Shown: one piece after another, positions 25,533-33,737 of the stretch | Layout of the letters: each line of letters starts with the position of its first letter | How positions within the stretch are numbered: the stretch's first letter is position 1 | DNA from: Lentibacter sp. XHP0401 | Lineage (GTDB): Bacteria > Pseudomonadota > Alphaproteobacteria > Rhodobacterales > Rhodobacteraceae | Reading direction: 5' to 3' | Length of the DNA stretch: 64,000 bases | NCBI RefSeq assembly: GCF_025751535.1 | Contig: NZ_JAOWLC010000002.1 | Location: 186,001-250,000 of the forward strand | Program-made: the position numbers and the translations under genes | Notes under the pieces: generated by a model | What the model was told of the DNA's origin: nothing | Seen by the model: the letters and a program-made list of their open reading frames with translations, nothing else | Database searches by the model: none

Positions 25533-25721
25533 TCAGGTCACGCGCTGGCCACCTTTTGGTCCGGCAATAAGCCAGATGATGAAGCCGATCACTGGAAGCA
25601 CGAGGACAAGCAATGTCCAAAGCACTTTCGTTCCGGTCGATGCGGCTGATCCAAGAATTGAAATAATAGCCCAGATATTCAACGCTAGAACGATTAACCC
25701 GCCTAAACCTGCATATTCCAT
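25533..25721 (-). CDS. PLDc_N domain small membrane protein
   Basis: 62-aa protein with two transmembrane helices (LGGLIVLALNIWAIISIL and KVLWTLLVLVLPVIGFIIWLIAGP). The tail LPVIGFIIWLIAGPK is the hallmark of the PLDc_N membrane anchor normally found before cardiolipin synthase domains. Here it stands alone. The start at ATG 25721 gives the family length; upstream in-frame codons to 25826 lie over a promoter. A possible EcfG-type promoter is at 25759-25783. Function unknown. Confidence 0.75.
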   Translation of the reverse strand: MEYAGLGGLIVLALNIWAIISILGSAASTGTKVLWTLLVLVLPVIGFIIWLIAGPKGGQRVT

Positions 25722-25758
25722 TATACTTCCTCCGATGTTGTGGCGTTTACAAAGAGCA

Positions 25759-25783
25759 AACACCTCGAACAGAAAAAAGTTCC
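25759..25783 (-). promoter_or_regulatory. Possible EcfG-type promoter of the PLDc_N gene
   Basis: On the minus strand GGAAC (25783-25779), 16 bp, then TGTT (25762-25759), one base off consensus, about 40 bp before the start. Confidence 0.45.
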
Positions 25784-25836
25784 AAAAGCAGTAACAATAA
25801 AAACCATCTCTTCGTGCAAAAATCACCCGATTGTAT

Positions 25837-25861
25837 GGAACGATCTTATCAAAGACGCGTT
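25837..25861 (+). promoter_or_regulatory. EcfG-type promoter of the CsbD gene
   Basis: GGAAC at 25837-25841, 16 bp, CGTT at 25858-25861: a full consensus match 62 bp before the csbD-like start. Confidence 0.8.
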
Positions 25862-25922
25862 GGATTTTGAGAGGGGCGTTTCAGACGCCTGTAATTCAAT
25901 TTCTAAATGAAAGGATCACATC

Positions 25923-26120
25923 ATGAACTGGGATCAAATTAACGGTAAATGGAAAGAAATGACAGGCAACGTAAAAGCCAAATGGGGCGAGTTGTCAGAT
26001 GATGAAGTCGCTGAAATCAACGGTGACCGTGAGGCTTTGGAAGGTAAAATCCAGGCCAAATACGGCAAGACGAAAGAACAGGCGAAGAAAGAAGTCGACG
26101 ATTTTATGGGTTCGATCTAA
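25923..26120 (+). CDS. CsbD family stress protein
   Basis: 65-aa soluble helical protein. It has the usual CsbD pattern: MNWDQINGKWKEMTGNVKAKWGEL, then a repeat-like second half EALEGKIQAKYGKTKEQAKKEVDDF. AAAGGA lies upstream of the ATG. Members are strongly induced by general stress sigma factors in many bacteria, and here a perfect EcfG promoter precedes the gene while an intrinsic terminator follows, making it a single-gene unit. Molecular function is unknown. Confidence 0.92.
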   Translation: MNWDQINGKWKEMTGNVKAKWGELSDDEVAEINGDREALEGKIQAKYGKTKEQAKKEVDDFMGSI

Positions 26121-26148
26121 TCAACGCCCGAATACGGTAAGCCAAGTC

Positions 26149-26177
26149 GCCGCCGCTGAAAGGCGGCGGTTTTTTTG
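26149..26177 (+). terminator. Intrinsic terminator of the CsbD gene
   Basis: Stem CGCCGCC/GGCGGCG (26149-26155 and 26163-26169), 7-nt loop GCTGAAA, then G and seven T. Confidence 0.92.
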
Positions 26178-26229
26178 AAAATCTGCGGCGCAAATTTACG
26201 CCGTCATATAAGACACAATTGGGAAGATT

Positions 26230-27129
26230 ATGGAGCAAATTGAAGGTGAAGACACAACGCTTTGGGGAAAGCTCGTATCCTTCGTTCAAATGGATATATA
26301 TAACGGGAAGTCGGTTGCGGACCTTCTGACATTGGAGGCTTTGCTCGGGATTGCAGGAAACGCTGTCGCGGCAGTGCTTATTATCATTCTAGGCTTTATG
26401 GTCTCAGGATTTCTGCGTCGTAAGATTAAAAAAGTAGCCCAAAATCACCGTAATTTGGATGAAACGTTATTCGACTTTTTTGGCAATATCGTTCGATATG
26501 CTGTTTTAACGTTTACAGGCCTCTTTGTTCTCAACACGTTTGGTGTTCAGACAACATCAATCATCGCAGTGATTGGTGCTGCGGGTCTAGCCATTGGTCT
26601 CGCTTTGCAGGGAACTCTTTCCAATGTTGCTGCTGGCGTAATGATTATTCTTTTTCGTCCGCTTAAGATCGGTGATTTTGTGGAGGTCAACAACGTTGTG
26701 GGAACCGTCAAAGAAATTACACTTAATTACACCGAGATCGCCGACACATCGAATGTGCGGGTCGTGGTGCCGAACTCGGAAGTTTGGGGCAATACCATCA
26801 AAAACTATTCTAGTTACACGACGCGCCGTGCGGAATGGACTTTCGGTGTAGGCTATGGGGTTAATCTTGCGAAAGCTGAAAAGGTTATTCGGGACACCGT
26901 CATGGCGGACGAACGATCTCACTCCGAGCCTGAACCTTTCTTGCAGGTAAACAGCTTGGGAGGCAGCAGCGTTGATTTTCTATTGCGTGTCTGGTGTGAT
27001 TCTTCTGATTATTTTCAGTATCAAGCCGATATGAAGCGCAAGGTTAAAGAGGCGTTGGATGAAGCGGATATAAATATTCCGTTCCCCACTCAAACTCTTC
27101 TGGTCGAAACCGGTAGCAAGGCTGACTGA
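26230..27129 (+). CDS. mscS: Small-conductance mechanosensitive channel (MscS family)
   Basis: 299-aa MscS of standard length. TM1 and TM2 lie near residues 40-60 and 85-105. The pore helix is near 115-140 (IIAVIGAAGLAIGLALQGTLSN), with the Gly/Ala packing pattern of the family. The beta-domain (FRPLKIGDFVEVNNVVGTV) and the C-terminal alpha-beta domain follow. It releases solutes upon hypo-osmotic shock. It lies downstream of the CsbD terminator and so needs its own promoter; no EcfG box was seen. It is distinct from the large DUF3772 channel at 3835. Confidence 0.92.
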   Translation: MEQIEGEDTTLWGKLVSFVQMDIYNGKSVADLLTLEALLGIAGNAVAAVLIIILGFMVSGFLRRKIKKVAQNHRNLDETLFDFFGNIVRYAVLTFTGLFVLNTFGVQTTSIIAVIGAAGLAIGLALQGTLSNVAAGVMIILFRPLKIGDFVEVNNVVGTVKEITLNYTEIADTSNVRVVVPNSEVWGNTIKNYSSYTTRRAEWTFGVGYGVNLAKAEKVIRDTVMADERSHSEPEPFLQVNSLGGSSVDFLLRVWCDSSDYFQYQADMKRKVKEALDEADINIPFPTQTLLVETGSKAD

Positions 27130-27236
27130 GGAAAGAGAAAACGTGCATCTGAGGAGGGCGACCATATCCGTTCTTTGTAACACGTGCGCACGGTGGGGTT
27201 AATATACAGGGGACCGCTTCAAAACAGGGGGGTGAT

Positions 27237-27269
27237 ATGCGTGCACCATGCGTGCACAACCCGTGCACC
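27237..27269. repeat. Three 11-bp tandem repeats with GTGCAC cores
   Basis: ATGCGTGCACC (27237-27247), ATGCGTGCACA (27248-27258) and ACCCGTGCACC (27259-27269). The cores are palindromic and spaced exactly 11 bp, so they lie on one face of the helix, as in cooperative regulator sites. The regulator is unknown. Confidence 0.6.
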
Positions 27270-27435
27270 TCCGAAACGGGGCAAAGGTTAACCGTAATTA
27301 AGTTAATACGGCGTGCGCGGCTGCGGGCTTCACGACATGATTCCGCCGCGATCGGACTTAATCGGCAGCCGTTGGTTCCTTCGGGATAATAGGGGCATCT
27401 GCTGGACAGCCTATCCCTTGAGCAGGTGCTTAAAA

Positions 27436-27451
27436 TTTACCATTTGATAAA
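27436..27451. promoter_or_regulatory. RutR-box-like operator upstream of preTA
   Basis: TTTACCATTTGATAAA, a palindrome that keeps most of the E. coli RutR consensus TTGACCAnnTGGTCAA, ending 53 bp before the preT start. RutR-like regulators are encoded at 31045 and 31697. Confidence 0.5.
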
Positions 27452-27504
27452 AAATTACTTCGCGAGTAGCCTCTTTTGTAAGAAGTGAAAAATTGGAGAC
27501 GCAA

Positions 27505-28839
27505 ATGGCTAATTCTTTATCCACCTCGGGAATCGTGTCGGGCCGCAAAGAGAGGCAGGACTTGTCCGACAGTTTTAGCGACCTTCATGAGCCGCTGTCG
27601 GACCATGAAGCACTTGTCGCTGCGGACAGGTGTTACTTTTGCCATGATGCACCCTGTGTGACGGCGTGTCCGACGTCGATTGATATTCCGTTGTTTATTC
27701 GCCAGATCAGCACCGGCACTCCGGAGGCTTCGGCGAAGACGATTTTTTCACAGAATATTCTGGGCGGCATGTGCGCGCGGGTTTGTCCTACCGAAACTCT
27801 CTGCGAAGAGGTCTGTGTGCGTGAGGTTGCCGAGGGCAAGCCTGTTTTGATCGGGCAGTTGCAGCGTTATGCGACCGACACGCTTATGGCCGAGGGAACG
27901 CATCCGTTCGAGCGCGCGGCGGCGACGGGTAAGTCTGTCGGGATTGTCGGTGCGGGGCCGGCGGGGCTTGCCTGCGCGCACAAGCTCGCGACACTCGGGC
28001 ATGATGTGACAATCTATGAGGCGCGCCAGAAGGGCGGGGGGCTGAATGAATTTGGCATCGCGGCTTATAAAGCTGTTAATGATTTTGCGCAAAAAGAGCT
28101 CGACTGGCTTTTGTCGATTGGCGGGATCACCATCAAATACGGGGTGGCTCTTGGTGAAGATATCACGCTGGCCGATGTGCAGACGGATCATGATGCTGTG
28201 TTTTTCGGCATGGGGCTGTCCGGCGTCAATGCTTTGGGCTGTGAGGGCGAAGACCTTGAACACGTCGTGGATGCCGTTTCGTTCATATCCGATCTGAGGC
28301 AAGCCAATGATCTGGCCAAGGTCGAGATCGGCCGCAACGTTGTGGTGATTGGCGGGGGAATGACGGCTGTTGATGCGGCTGTTCAGAGCAAGCTTCTGGG
28401 CGCGCAGGATGTGACGCTTGTCTATCGGCGTGGCAAGGAAAGCATGAGTGCGTCTGTGTATGAACAGGAGTTGGCGACATCCAATGGTGTGCGGATTATC
28501 TATAATGCGCAGCCGATGAAAGTTGCTAAAAACGGCAAGGCGATGAGCGTTGAATTTGCTTATACCAAGACAAAAAAGGGCAAACTCACGCGCACCGGCG
28601 AGAGCTTCAGCCTGCCTGCGGATCAGGTGTTTAAGGCGATTGGCCAGAACCTGACGGGCGCGCCGGAGGCATTGAAGCTGGAGAACGGCAAGATTGCAGT
28701 TGACGAAAACGGACGCACCAGCGCGCCCAAGGTCTGGGCGGGCGGTGACTGTGCATCGGGGGGCGATGACCTTACGGTGACAGCCGTTGCAGAAGGCCGC
28801 GATGCGGCGCTTGATATTCACGCCACACTTTTGGGCTAG
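27505..28839 (+). CDS. preT: NAD-dependent dihydropyrimidine dehydrogenase subunit PreT
   Basis: 444-aa flavoprotein subunit that takes electrons from or to NAD(H) and passes them to PreA, which reduces uracil and thymine. N-terminal Fe-S cysteines are in CYFCHDAPCVTACP (near residue 44) and CARVCPTETLCEEVC (near 90), the two-cluster pattern of glutamate synthase small-subunit-like proteins. Rossmann motifs are GIVGAGPAGLACA (FAD, near 150) and VVIGGGMTAVD (NAD, near 282). The start is ATG 27505 with GGAGA upstream. preA follows by 20 bp. The first step of the reductive pyrimidine pathway is thus encoded here. Confidence 0.92.
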   Translation: MANSLSTSGIVSGRKERQDLSDSFSDLHEPLSDHEALVAADRCYFCHDAPCVTACPTSIDIPLFIRQISTGTPEASAKTIFSQNILGGMCARVCPTETLCEEVCVREVAEGKPVLIGQLQRYATDTLMAEGTHPFERAAATGKSVGIVGAGPAGLACAHKLATLGHDVTIYEARQKGGGLNEFGIAAYKAVNDFAQKELDWLLSIGGITIKYGVALGEDITLADVQTDHDAVFFGMGLSGVNALGCEGEDLEHVVDAVSFISDLRQANDLAKVEIGRNVVVIGGGMTAVDAAVQSKLLGAQDVTLVYRRGKESMSASVYEQELATSNGVRIIYNAQPMKVAKNGKAMSVEFAYTKTKKGKLTRTGESFSLPADQVFKAIGQNLTGAPEALKLENGKIAVDENGRTSAPKVWAGGDCASGGDDLTVTAVAEGRDAALDIHATLLG

Positions 28840-28859
28840 AACAGAAAGAGGGTATTACA

Positions 28860-30164
28860 ATGGCAGATCTGACAAGCAACTTCGTTGGGATTACGTCACC
28901 AAATCCGTTCTGGCTGGCTTCGGCGCCGCCGACGGACAAAGAGTATAACGTGCGTCGCGCTTTCGAGGCGGGTTGGGGCGGTGTCGTATGGAAGACACTT
29001 GGCTCGGAGGGGCCACCTGTGGTGAACGTGAACGGCCCGCGCTATGGCGTTGTACATGGTGCTGACCGCCGCGTTCTGGGCCTCAACAACATCGAGTTGA
29101 TCACCGACCGCGACCTTTATCAGAACCTTGAAGAGATCAAGCGGGTGAAGGCGGATTACCCGGACCGTGCCATTGTTGTTTCGCTCATGGTGCCTTGTGA
29201 GGAAGAGGCCTGGAAGGCCATTCTGCCGCTTGTCGAAGAGACGGGTGCGGACGGGATCGAGCTTAATTTCGGCTGTCCGCATGGTATGGCCGAGCGCGGC
29301 ATGGGCTCTGCTGTCGGGCAGGTGCCCGAGTATATCGAAATGGTTACGCGCTGGTGCAAGCAATATTACTCAAAGCCGGTGATTGTGAAGCTGACACCCA
29401 ATATTACCGATATTCGCCAGCCTGCCGCTGCTGCCATGCGCGGAGGGGCCGATGCCGTTTCTCTGATCAACACGATCAACTCGATCATATCGGTTGATCT
29501 TGATGCGATGGCGCCGCAGCCGACGATTGATGGCAAGGGCACGCATGGTGGCTATTGTGGGCCTGCCGTGAAGCCGATTGCTATGAACATGGTTGCGGAG
29601 ATTGCCCGCTCACCAGAGACGGCCGGTTTACCTATTTCGGGTATCGGCGGGATCACGACATGGCGCGATGCGGCCGAGTTTATGGCGCTTGGCTGTGGCA
29701 ACGTGCAGGTCTGCACGGCTGCTATGACCTATGGCTTCAAGGTCGTTCAGGAGATGATCAGCGGCTTGTCGCAATGGATGGACGAGAAGGGCCATACTTC
29801 GATGGACGACTTTGTCGGCATGGCTGTGCCGAATGTGACCGACTGGCAGTATCTTAACCTCAATTATGTTGCCAAGGCTTCAATCAACCAAGACGATTGT
29901 ATCAGCTGTGGGCGTTGCTTTGCGGCATGTGAAGACACCTCGCATCAGGCGATTTTGATGTCGGCTGATCGTGTGTTTACAGTGAATGACGCGGAGTGTG
30001 TTGCCTGTAACCTGTGTGTTGAGGTTTGCCCCGTTGAGGATTGCATCACCATGGTTGCGCAAGAACCTGGGACGGTTGACGAGCGAACCAAGAAACTTGT
30101 GGTAAAAGAGCATGGCGACTGGACGACACACCCGAACAACCCGGGCGCTGTTGCTGCCGAGTGA
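28860..30164 (+). CDS. preA: NAD-dependent dihydropyrimidine dehydrogenase subunit PreA
   Basis: 434-aa catalytic subunit. An FMN-binding TIM barrel of the dihydroorotate dehydrogenase type (residues 1 to about 310) contains the Cys of ELNFGCPHGMAERGMG, the expected active-site region. A C-terminal ferredoxin domain holds two 4Fe-4S motifs, CISCGRCFAACED and CVACNLCVEVCP. It reduces uracil and thymine to dihydro forms together with PreT. AGAGGG precedes the ATG. It is part of the preTA unit; the EamA transporter gene follows by 15 bp. Confidence 0.94.
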   Translation: MADLTSNFVGITSPNPFWLASAPPTDKEYNVRRAFEAGWGGVVWKTLGSEGPPVVNVNGPRYGVVHGADRRVLGLNNIELITDRDLYQNLEEIKRVKADYPDRAIVVSLMVPCEEEAWKAILPLVEETGADGIELNFGCPHGMAERGMGSAVGQVPEYIEMVTRWCKQYYSKPVIVKLTPNITDIRQPAAAAMRGGADAVSLINTINSIISVDLDAMAPQPTIDGKGTHGGYCGPAVKPIAMNMVAEIARSPETAGLPISGIGGITTWRDAAEFMALGCGNVQVCTAAMTYGFKVVQEMISGLSQWMDEKGHTSMDDFVGMAVPNVTDWQYLNLNYVAKASINQDDCISCGRCFAACEDTSHQAILMSADRVFTVNDAECVACNLCVEVCPVEDCITMVAQEPGTVDERTKKLVVKEHGDWTTHPNNPGAVAAE

Positions 30165-30179
30165 GCTTCAAGGCACGTT

Positions 30180-31061
30180 ATGAGGGGTGACTTAGCCGGA
30201 CACCTCGCGATGATGTGCTTTGCGGCGCTGGTGGCCGGCTCGTTTGCCCTTGGTGCGCTGATCGCGGATCAGGTTTCACCGTTGGTGGTGACGGCCATCA
30301 GGTTTGCGCTGACTGCGGTTCTTTTTGGTGTGATGGCGTGGCCTTCGCTGGCAGCGCACAGCCAAGAGTTTCGCGCGCCCTGGCGCTACGTTGTCTTGGG
30401 CGGATGCACGGCGCTATACTTCATCTTGATGTTTGAAGCGCTGAAAACGGCGCCTGCTGTTTCGCTGTCTGTCGAGTTCACTTTGACGCCTTTGATCTCT
30501 GGTGTTTTCGGGTATTTCCTGCTGGGCCAGCTGGCCTCAAAGCGCGTGTTGTTCGCGCTTCTGGTCGGGGCTGTTGGCGCGATCTGGGTGATCTTTCGGG
30601 GTGATATTGCGCAGCTTCTGGCGTTTCGCATGGGGCGGGGCGAGCTGATTTTCTTTATCGGCATGGCGTTTTACGCGCTTTATGCGCCCTTGGTGCGCAA
30701 GCTCAAGCGCGGTGAGCCGGCAAATGCATTTACCTTCGCGATTACCCTTGGTGCGCTGGTTGTGACTCTGCCTTTTGCCGCCAAAGGTCTCGTGCAGACC
30801 GACTACGCGGCGCTGAGCCTGCAGGTTTGGGGGGTGATCCTCTATCTGACGTTTTTCGCCAGCGCCGCGACCTTTTCCCTGATCCAGTTTGCAGCGCTGC
30901 GCCTGCCGTCTGTCAAGGTGATGGCGCATACCTATCTGATCCCCAGTTGGGTGATTGTCTGGCAGCTTGCAATGGGGAGGGGGGCGCCGACGGCGGTTGA
31001 TCTGGTCGGGGTGGTGCTTACGGTGCTGGCGCTTGTTTTGCTGCTCAAGTCGCAGGGGTGA
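30180..31061 (+). CDS. EamA/DMT superfamily transporter
   Basis: 293-aa membrane protein with ten predicted helices in two similar halves, the EamA build (for example LAGHLAMMCFAALVAGSFALGAL at the N-terminus and VVLTVLALVLLLKSQG at the end). It follows preA by 15 bp, so it is probably cotranscribed with pyrimidine reduction genes. It could move pyrimidines or the end product beta-alanine, but the direction and substrate are not visible. The 3' end overlaps the convergent rutR-like gene by 17 bp. Confidence 0.85.
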   Translation: MRGDLAGHLAMMCFAALVAGSFALGALIADQVSPLVVTAIRFALTAVLFGVMAWPSLAAHSQEFRAPWRYVVLGGCTALYFILMFEALKTAPAVSLSVEFTLTPLISGVFGYFLLGQLASKRVLFALLVGAVGAIWVIFRGDIAQLLAFRMGRGELIFFIGMAFYALYAPLVRKLKRGEPANAFTFAITLGALVVTLPFAAKGLVQTDYAALSLQVWGVILYLTFFASAATFSLIQFAALRLPSVKVMAHTYLIPSWVIVWQLAMGRGAPTAVDLVGVVLTVLALVLLLKSQG

Positions 31062-31671
31062 GGAGGGCGCGATACATGTTGTCGAGGAATGGACCTGCCG
31101 TCTCGAACGGGTCTTTGCCATCGCCCGATACGGCGCGCACCTGAATGTCGAAGTCAGCGTAGTGCTGGGTTGTCGCCCAGATCGAAAAAAACAGGTGCCG
31201 CGGATCGACTTGCGCGATTTTACCCGCTTTGATCCAGTTGGAAACGACGTCGGCCTTTTGTTGTGTAAGCTCTTTCAGCTCACCCTGAAGCTCGGGCAGA
31301 ACATGCGGTGCACCTTGTAGAATTTCGTTGGCAAAGAGCTTGCTTTCACGGGGGAACTCCTGCGCCATCTTGAGCTTTTGGGCGACATATTCACAAATTT
31401 CCTCAATCGGGTCTCCGCTTTCATCCAGTGCGTAGAGCGGGGCGAGCCATGTTTTGAGCAGGGCGGCGAGGAGCGTTTTGTGAATGGCTTCCTTGTTGTC
31501 GAAATAGTACAGGATGTTGGGCTTGGAGACACCTGCGCGCTCTGCGATCATGTCGATTGTCGACCCGCGAAAGCCGTTGTCGGAAAAGACGTCCAGCGCG
31601 GCTTCAAGGATTTCGCGGGTCTTCTCGCGCTGAATGCGGGTTGGTTTTCTGGTTGTTTGTGATCTGGCCAT
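31045..31671 (-). CDS. rutR: RutR-like TetR family regulator (copy 2)
   Basis: 208-aa repressor. The HTH near residues 34-63 (STIDMIAERAGVSKPNILYYF) is followed by a C-terminal domain of the RutR type (EILQGAPHVLPELQGEL, SIWATTQHYADFDIQV). In E. coli RutR binds uracil and thymine and controls pyrimidine genes. It is the second gene of a tandem pair with a related regulator at 31697, 25 bp apart, and both probably come from one promoter. Location inside the pyrimidine degradation locus supports a pyrimidine ligand. Confidence 0.85.
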   Translation of the reverse strand: MARSQTTRKPTRIQREKTREILEAALDVFSDNGFRGSTIDMIAERAGVSKPNILYYFDNKEAIHKTLLAALLKTWLAPLYALDESGDPIEEICEYVAQKLKMAQEFPRESKLFANEILQGAPHVLPELQGELKELTQQKADVVSNWIKAGKIAQVDPRHLFFSIWATTQHYADFDIQVRAVSGDGKDPFETAGPFLDNMYRALLTPAT

Positions 31672-31696
31672 CTCGAAGCAAAGCTACCTTTTCGTG

Positions 31697-32335
31697 CTAG
31701 TCAATTGATAGGCCGACGCCCTTTAGAATGATTGTTTTAACCGAGAGTTTTGCGGCTTTCCATTGTGCGTCACTAAATGGTTTACCGCCATTCAAAGTTT
31801 CAATCTGGTGGCCAAAGTCGGCGTAATGCTGGGTTGTGGACCAAATCATATAGAGCAGATGCGCAGGGTCGATCGGGTCCATTTCGCCATTGGCGATCCA
31901 GCGTTCGATATGCTTGCTGCGATCTTTTGTCCATTCCATCAGCCGGCCTTCGAGGTAATCCTGAATGATCGGCGCGCCATGGATGATTTCGGCGGCCCAA
32001 ACCTTTGATCCGTAAGGATGGCTGCGGGCAAGATCCATTTTCATATCAATATAGCGGCTCAGCGCTTCTTTGGGGCCAAGCTCTGTCTCAAACGCCGAAG
32101 CGGCCTCCATCCAGATGTCAAAAATATTGTAGACAACGCGGCGGTAAATCTCTTCTTTGGTTTTGAAGTAGTAGTGGACATTGGCCTTAGGCAGGCCCGC
32201 AACATCGGCGATCAACTGAGTTGTGGCGCCAGCGTAGCCTGCCTCGGCAAAGACTTTTTCGGCTGCCTTCAAAATAGCCTTTTGGTTTTGGGAGCGCTTA
32301 GAAAATTTGCGAAAAGGAATTGGCTCTGAGGACAC
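31697..32335 (-). CDS. RutR-like TetR family regulator (copy 1)
   Basis: 212-aa TetR protein. The HTH near residues 30-60 (ATTQLIADVAGLPKANVHYYF) and the C-terminal domain (EIIHGAPIIQDYLEGRL, MIWSTTQHYADFGHQI) match the RutR class and its neighbour at 31045. The GTG at 32335 with GGAAGA upstream is chosen; a longer frame would run into the divergent operon and over the operators. The 104-bp gap to the hydrolase gene at 32440 holds RutR-box-like palindromes, so this protein or its paralogue likely represses both directions. Confidence 0.82.
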   Translation of the reverse strand: MSSEPIPFRKFSKRSQNQKAILKAAEKVFAEAGYAGATTQLIADVAGLPKANVHYYFKTKEEIYRRVVYNIFDIWMEAASAFETELGPKEALSRYIDMKMDLARSHPYGSKVWAAEIIHGAPIIQDYLEGRLMEWTKDRSKHIERWIANGEMDPIDPAHLLYMIWSTTQHYADFGHQIETLNGGKPFSDAQWKAAKLSVKTIILKGVGLSID

Positions 32336-32356
32336 TTCACTTCTTCCAAATAAAAC

Positions 32357-32401
32357 TTGACCGATTAGACAGGTCGCTACAATACTTGACCATATAGTCA
32401 A
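32357..32401. promoter_or_regulatory. RutR-type operators between the regulator and the pyrimidine operon
   Basis: TTGACCATATAGTCAA at 32386-32401 is a palindrome with 13 of 14 fixed positions of the E. coli RutR consensus TTGACCAnnTGGTCAA. A weaker site, TTGACCGATTAGACAG, starts at 32357. Confidence 0.75.
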
Positions 32402-32439
32402 AAAATATTCCGTCAAGGAACGTCCATTGGGGGTGGAAC

Positions 32440-33690
32440 ATGCCGACACTTAACTCGAACCTGCGTATCAATGGCGAACGCCTTTGGGACAGTCTGATGG
32501 AGATGGCCAAGATCGGCCCCGGTGTTGCGGGTGGGAACAACCGCCAGACATTGACAGATGAAGACGCCGAGGGGCGCGCTTTGTTTCAGTCATGGTGCGA
32601 GGCTGCCGGTTGCTCCATGGGGCTTGACCAGATGGGCAATATGTTTGCCACGTGGGGCGGAACCGACCCTGACGCGTTGCCTGTTTATGTGGGCTCGCAC
32701 CTTGATACGCAGCCGACGGGCGGTAAGTATGACGGCATTCTCGGAGTGTTGGGCGGACTTGAGATTTTGCGCACGCTCAATGACCTTGGCATCAAAACCA
32801 AGCATCCCATTGTTGTGACCAACTGGACCAACGAAGAGGGCACACGCTATGCGCCTGCCATGTTGGCATCGGGTGTTTTTGCGGGCATTCACACGCAAGA
32901 CTGGGCTTATGAGCGCGAGGATGCCGAGGGCAAAAAGTTTGGTGACGAGCTTAAGCGCATTGGCTGGCAGGGCGAAGAAGAGGTTGGCGCGCGCAAGATG
33001 CACGCCATGTTCGAGTTGCACATCGAGCAGGGGCCAATTCTGGAAGCCGAGGGCAAGGACATCGGCATTGTTACCCATGGCCAGGGTCTGAGCTGGACGC
33101 AGATTACCCTGACAGGCAAAGACAGCCACACAGGCTCAACGCCGATGCCTATGCGCAAAAATGCCGGCCTCGGCATGGCGCGGATTTTGGAGAAGGTGGA
33201 CGAGATCGCCTGGAGCCATGCGCCTCATGCTGTGGGTGCTGCGGGCCATATCGACGTTTACCCGAATTCGCGCAACGTGATCCCCGGCAAGGCCGTATTT
33301 ACGGTTGATCTGCGCTCACCTGACCTTGCGGTGATCGAGGATATGGAAGCGCGGTTGCGTGTTGAAGCGCAGAAAATCGCTGACGACATGGGCCTTGGTA
33401 TCGCATTTGAGAAGGTCGGCGGGTTTGACCCTGTGACCTTTGATGAAGGCTGTGTGACGGCTCTGCGCAATGCGGCCGAGCGGATGGGCTACAGCCATAT
33501 GAATATCATTTCGGGTGCGGGCCACGATGCTTGCTGGATTAACCGTGTTGCGCCAACCGCTATGGTGATGTGCCCCTGTGTTGACGGGCTGAGCCACAAC
33601 GAGGCGGAAGAGATATCCAAACAGTGGGCCACGGCGGGCGCGGATGTGCTGATGCAAGCGGTTTTGGAGACGGCGGAGATTGTTGAATAA
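32440..33690 (+). CDS. Zn-dependent hydrolase, N-carbamoyl-beta-alanine amidohydrolase
   Basis: 416-aa M20-family amidase expected to cleave N-carbamoyl-beta-alanine into beta-alanine, CO2 and ammonia, the last step of the pathway. Metal ligands are visible in VGSHLDTQPTGGKYDG (His and Asp near residue 88), NEEGTRY (Glu near 128), ELHIEQGPILE (His near 193) and SGAGHDA (His near 383). GGGGGTGG precedes the ATG. L-carbamoylase or allantoate amidohydrolase share the fold, but the neighbouring dihydropyrimidinase and PreTA favour the pyrimidine role. It is the first gene of a six-gene operon ending at 38704. Confidence 0.88.
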   Translation: MPTLNSNLRINGERLWDSLMEMAKIGPGVAGGNNRQTLTDEDAEGRALFQSWCEAAGCSMGLDQMGNMFATWGGTDPDALPVYVGSHLDTQPTGGKYDGILGVLGGLEILRTLNDLGIKTKHPIVVTNWTNEEGTRYAPAMLASGVFAGIHTQDWAYEREDAEGKKFGDELKRIGWQGEEEVGARKMHAMFELHIEQGPILEAEGKDIGIVTHGQGLSWTQITLTGKDSHTGSTPMPMRKNAGLGMARILEKVDEIAWSHAPHAVGAAGHIDVYPNSRNVIPGKAVFTVDLRSPDLAVIEDMEARLRVEAQKIADDMGLGIAFEKVGGFDPVTFDEGCVTALRNAAERMGYSHMNIISGAGHDACWINRVAPTAMVMCPCVDGLSHNEAEEISKQWATAGADVLMQAVLETAEIVE

Positions 33691-33737
33691 ATAGCTTTCA
33701 GAGCTGCAACGCATCTGGGCAAAAAGGGAGAAACACA

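Larger units (their letters stand above)
27130..27492. other. Control region upstream of preTA
   Basis: About 360 bp without a gene. It contains three 11-bp tandem units with GTGCAC cores (27237-27269) and a RutR-box-like palindrome (27436-27451), both annotated separately. No tRNA, riboswitch fold or terminator was recognised. Confidence 0.5.

Noticed and set aside
27237-27269. CRISPR-like array
   Set aside because: The units are 11 bp without spacers, and no cas genes are present in the window.
27493-27504. TTG at 27493 as the preT start
   Set aside because: The ATG at 27505 has GGAGA at proper spacing, and the TTG overlaps that ribosome binding site.
27748-28821. 357-codon open frame on the minus strand
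   Set aside because: Antisense to preT, whose Fe-S and Rossmann motifs are complete. The antisense translation has no recognisable motif.
32336-32449. N-terminal extension of the TetR protein to 32449
   Set aside because: It would overlap the hydrolase start and cover the palindromic operators; the GTG at 32335 has a good ribosome binding site and gives normal TetR length.
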